Positions 61,005 to 64,000 of a stretch of 64,000 nt of DNA are shown piece after piece; positions within the stretch are counted from its first letter, which is position 1, and each line of letters starts with the position of its first letter. The stretch covers positions 628,335 through 692,334 of the forward strand of contig NW_019091411.1 in the NCBI RefSeq assembly GCF_001949145.1, in the 5' to 3' direction. Source of the stretch: Acanthaster planci. Taxonomy: Eukaryota; Echinodermata; Asteroidea; Valvatida; Acanthasteridae. The notes beneath the pieces were generated by a model. It saw nothing but the letters and a program-made list of their open reading frames with translations, did not search any database and was not told the origin of the DNA. A program made the translations under genes and the position numbers.

Positions 61005-62164
61005 CTGAAAGCATCAAATGATCACGCAAAATAAAAATCATGATAACGGTATACAATGTACCCGGTACTTACCGTCGTAGTGAGTTTTATCAAGTCATAT
61101 GTAAGTTGTATCTCCTGTCATATGGCTAATGTAAGGGTCAAACCCCACAGTGACATATTTAGAATTCAAATCAAGAACTTCATTTTCAGTTTCTTCGATT
61201 TTGTCTAAATTTATGTTCGGAATATGTCTCATATCCTTGATATTTTGGTATAAAGTACGCATCAAAATATCTCATCGTATCGTACCATAATATCTTCACG
61301 CATGGGATACGACCAGCTATTGAATCACTGTCATTCTTTGTCAACATTTGAAGTTTCCTTGAAAGTTGTTTTTTCATGTTATTAACTCTTTGACAACAAT
61401 GTCTGCTGAGCTTGAAACCACGTGCNGGGTTCTCCTTCAAATATTACTGCTGGGCAAGACACGTGCGACCTATTCAAACCTTACGGCGATGCAACCAATC
61501 TATGCACACGTTTTGATGCAGCAACGAAGCAAGTCACTCCTATTATATTTGAAACTTTCTTGCAAGGAAAATATTGTAAAAAAGACTTATAACATGAATT
61601 GTATTAATAAACAATTATTGACTGCCATTTTATATTACACTATATCGTATTGTAACACCTCACTCACAGATTCTGTGTCTTGATTGGCCGAAAGTGTGTC
61701 ATGTGACGCTTGCTAGTTTTACTATTTTTATACCAACGCTTCAAAAAGACTTTACCATGCAGCCTCATTCTGAAAAAGAACTATACCCGTAGCAACCAAA
61801 GAACTGTATCCGTTATAGCAACGAAAGCATAGGCGTGTATTTCGGCTCATAGCGAACAACATTATTTAATGAATGTATTGAAACGTTACTGTTACGCTTT
61901 CAATTCTTGAATTAAATTTGATGAATGTAAATTCCAGTTTGGTGTTTCATTATTGATTTGCCAAGAATTTTGTTCAAGAATTTTACTTTTATTTTTCCCA
62001 AATACCCGATCCACTCTAAGACTACAATCAATAAATTTACTCGTTGATCTTCTTTATAATGAAGATCAATGGATATATTCCTTGTGCAGAGGACTTGGCG
62101 TGCCTGTGGTGAGTTAGTTCTGCGTGCCATGGTGCACACAGACTCTCGACCAGAGAGATCATAG
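61005..62164. other. Intergenic or intron upstream of the SVEP1-like exons
   Basis: No exon recognised on either strand. One ambiguous base (n) at 61426 marks an unresolved call in the assembly. Confidence 0.45.
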
Positions 62165-62474
62165 GGTGCGTTTGATTAGCTTACACGCGTAAGTCAAACT
62201 TACACGAGAGCGTTCGTTTAGCCATCACGTGATCTTTGTGCCTGCCTTGGTGTCAGTCACCACTACCCCGGCTGGCGAGCAGGTCTCTGGAGGCTGCCCG
62301 CGTGTAATGACGTCACGGATGGACTGTTCGAGCGTGGACATGATGGAACATGGCGGGGACTTGACCTTTTCCCAGAATGCCTTGGCGAATACACTGCAGC
62401 GTTCGATTAGCCTCATTTCGAGGCTTCCCTTGCGTGTAACACTAGTGTATTCAGGGAAGCCAATCGAACGCACC
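62165..62474. mobile_element. Inverted-repeat MITE, 310 bp
   Basis: Ends ggtgcgtttgattagctt and aagccaatcgaacgcacc are inverted repeats with two mismatches. A third partial copy of the motif (gcgttcgattagcct) lies inside near 62398. No clear target duplication, so the superfamily is open. Confidence 0.6.
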
Positions 62475-62651
62475 GTTAGTAAAGTAAATGCTCGTCACGT
62501 CTCATGCGCTCGTGCGCGGTTTCATACGTACGCGTAGGCATCTGCGACGTTCCAAGTTGTTCGTGCGTAATGGGTCAATTTTACGTGCCCTGCGTCACCT
62601 CTACTAGTTCTACTTATGATCTCTATGCTCTTAACCAATCTGCCCCACAGA

Positions 62652-62711
62652 CGTAGATCACGGAAAACACCAGCTCCTATTCAAAACTACAGGAGTATTC
62701 CGTGATCTACG
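62652..62711. repeat. 60-nt hairpin
   Basis: A perfect 14-bp outer stem (cgtagatcacggaa with its complement) and an inner 5-bp stem (ctcct/aggag) enclose internal loops. Function unknown; an RNA hairpin or a short foldback repeat are both possible. Confidence 0.65.
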
Positions 62712-63013
62712 CGACTCCCGACTAATAGGGAAACTGTCAAAGGTATTTATTAATAGTGTTTAAATGTAGGCCTACCATGCAGGGAAATTTCAGAAACTCC
62801 TCTAGCTGGCCTTTATGTACTTGGTCCTATATTCTCCTGAAACATCCTCTTGGGCTTTTGTCTACATCATTGGGAGCTAGGTATGGGCGTCTTCAATCTT
62901 GGTCACAGTGTGGTTGTATTTAGTAAGTTAAGGAGATTTGCAGTAGCACCGTAGGACCCTTCAAGGATATCTCTTTCTGAGTATGTATGCTTCTGAAAAG
63001 GACCCGTGGATAC

Positions 63014-64000
63014 TCAACATTTCGGGCAGTGTGCTGGGTGTGGTTGTGATAATTGTCCCTGTGTTGATGGATGTATAATGTGCTTTGGCAGGTCGTTCCA
63101 CAATTTCACAGTCTTCGGCAAGACTGAAGTCTTGAATGCTGTTGAGGATGATTGTGGTATATTGAATTGGTTATTGTTTCCCCTCCTGGATCTCTGTATT
63201 TTTGGTTTAAGATGTTCTGAAGTGTCGATGTCCGTGGCTCGAGTATATTTCAAAAGTTGAGTCATCCGGTGGGCTTCATTTGTATCGATTAATCTCTCCC
63301 AGCGCATGGACAACAGCGTGCTGGTGACAATACTCTTCCTTGAGTAGTCTCCATGAACAAAACGTACTGCCCTTTGTTGGACCCTCTCAATTGCACACCG
63401 TGACAACGTTATAAGGGTTCCATGCAGCAACACCGTATTCTCAGTGTGGCCGGAATTATGTAAAGTATAACATTTCCTTGATCTTTCTGGAAATCATGTG
63501 AAATTTCTTTAGTGATGGCATGCCACATCTGAGTTTCCCGTCCCAAGTCATTTTGAAGGTTTTATCGCCAAGTACGTGAACTCTTAATTTCTTCAAGGTG
63601 CACACTGTTCATCTTGTGTGAGGCTTCATCAGGGTGTTGTTTACGAGACACTCTCATCTTTTTATATTTCCCAGCAATGAATTGCATACCCCAAGTGGCG
63701 GCCCATCCGATGAGGTTGTTGACATCAGCTCACATCAATAATTTCTCGTCTTCCTTGGAATTTGATGATATATGAGACAGTCATCGGCGAATAACCTTGT
63801 ATTTAAACACTCCTTACAACAGAGTGGATATCATTATGAAAAGACGGACTAAAATGTCGTCCCAGAAGAGTCCCCGTCCCCTGTGGTACACCACTGAGAA
63901 CTTAAAGCTATCTGAAGAATTCGCAATTGATAACAACTCTCTGCAGCCTTTTGCAAAGAAACAAGGTTATTTGGTGTTTGATTTTGCCCCTGAGTACCAT
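63014..64000 (-). pseudogene. Decayed non-LTR retrotransposon (LINE) reverse transcriptase fragment
   Basis: Read on the - strand from the right edge, SGVPQG lies near 63890, then FADDCLIY with the catalytic FADD at 63780-63791, then GWAATWGMQF near 63700. A separate open frame (63014-63433) gives ERVQQRAVRFVHGDYSR, a SMRWERL helix and KLWNDLPKHII, the usual C-terminal region after the polymerase. Frameshifts and stops separate the blocks, so it cannot make a functional enzyme. CR1/L2/Jockey-like clade is likely. It continues beyond the window. Confidence 0.85.

Noticed and set aside
1-64000. Bacterial features (operons, CRISPR, phage, insertion sequences)
   Set aside because: Introns, metazoan domains and animal transposons throughout; no array of spaced repeats was seen.

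Overview
The window is animal nuclear DNA: AT-rich, with small exons bounded by GT-AG introns, intronless G-protein-coupled receptor genes, metazoan extracellular domains and many short inverted-repeat transposons. A selenocysteine tRNA close to the vertebrate one, a phosphorylase kinase alpha subunit, and a secreted pentraxin/EGF/HYR/sushi/ephrin-receptor-like protein together suggest an invertebrate deuterostome. An echinoderm is my best guess, with hemichordate or lancelet possible; no single marker decides it. I saw no bacterial genes, rRNA or CRISPR array.

Layout. (1) 1-10565, + strand: the 3' half of a phosphorylase b kinase regulatory alpha subunit gene (PHKA type), in eleven phase-compatible exons ending in a CaaX box. 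One exon is a 198-nt phase-0 cassette that I do not know from vertebrate PHKA. (2) 10.6-31.5 kb: a gene-poor stretch whose one clear gene is tRNA-Sec at 26429-26515 (- strand), with TATA-like and PSE-like elements upstream and a T-run downstream. The rest is unique AT-rich DNA, hairpins, miniature transposons and a (TACATG)n tract. (3) 31490-32542, - strand: an intronless class A GPCR of the melatonin/GPR84/moody-like type. (4) 32.6-40.4 kb: several non-autonomous DNA transposons, including two copies of one family in opposite orientation, a Harbinger-like MITE and a piggyBac-like MITE. (5) 40458-41744, - strand: an intronless aminergic GPCR (muscarinic/histamine-like). (6) 41.7-52.5 kb: mostly empty, with one convincing orphan LamG-like exon, one weak candidate exon and a third copy of the family from region 4. 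(7) 52527-61004, - strand: the 3' part of a large SVEP1-like extracellular protein in sixteen phase-consistent exons (972 codons before the stop); its 5' end was not found. (8) 61-64 kb: inverted-repeat elements and a decayed LINE reverse transcriptase fragment that runs off the right edge.

The genes do not form one pathway. PHKA controls glycogen breakdown in the cytosol, the two receptors sense extracellular ligands at the plasma membrane, the SVEP1-like protein is extracellular matrix or adhesion, and tRNA-Sec serves selenoprotein translation. Exon joins were derived by hand from splice signals, reading phase and remembered family sequences; no alignment or transcript evidence was available.
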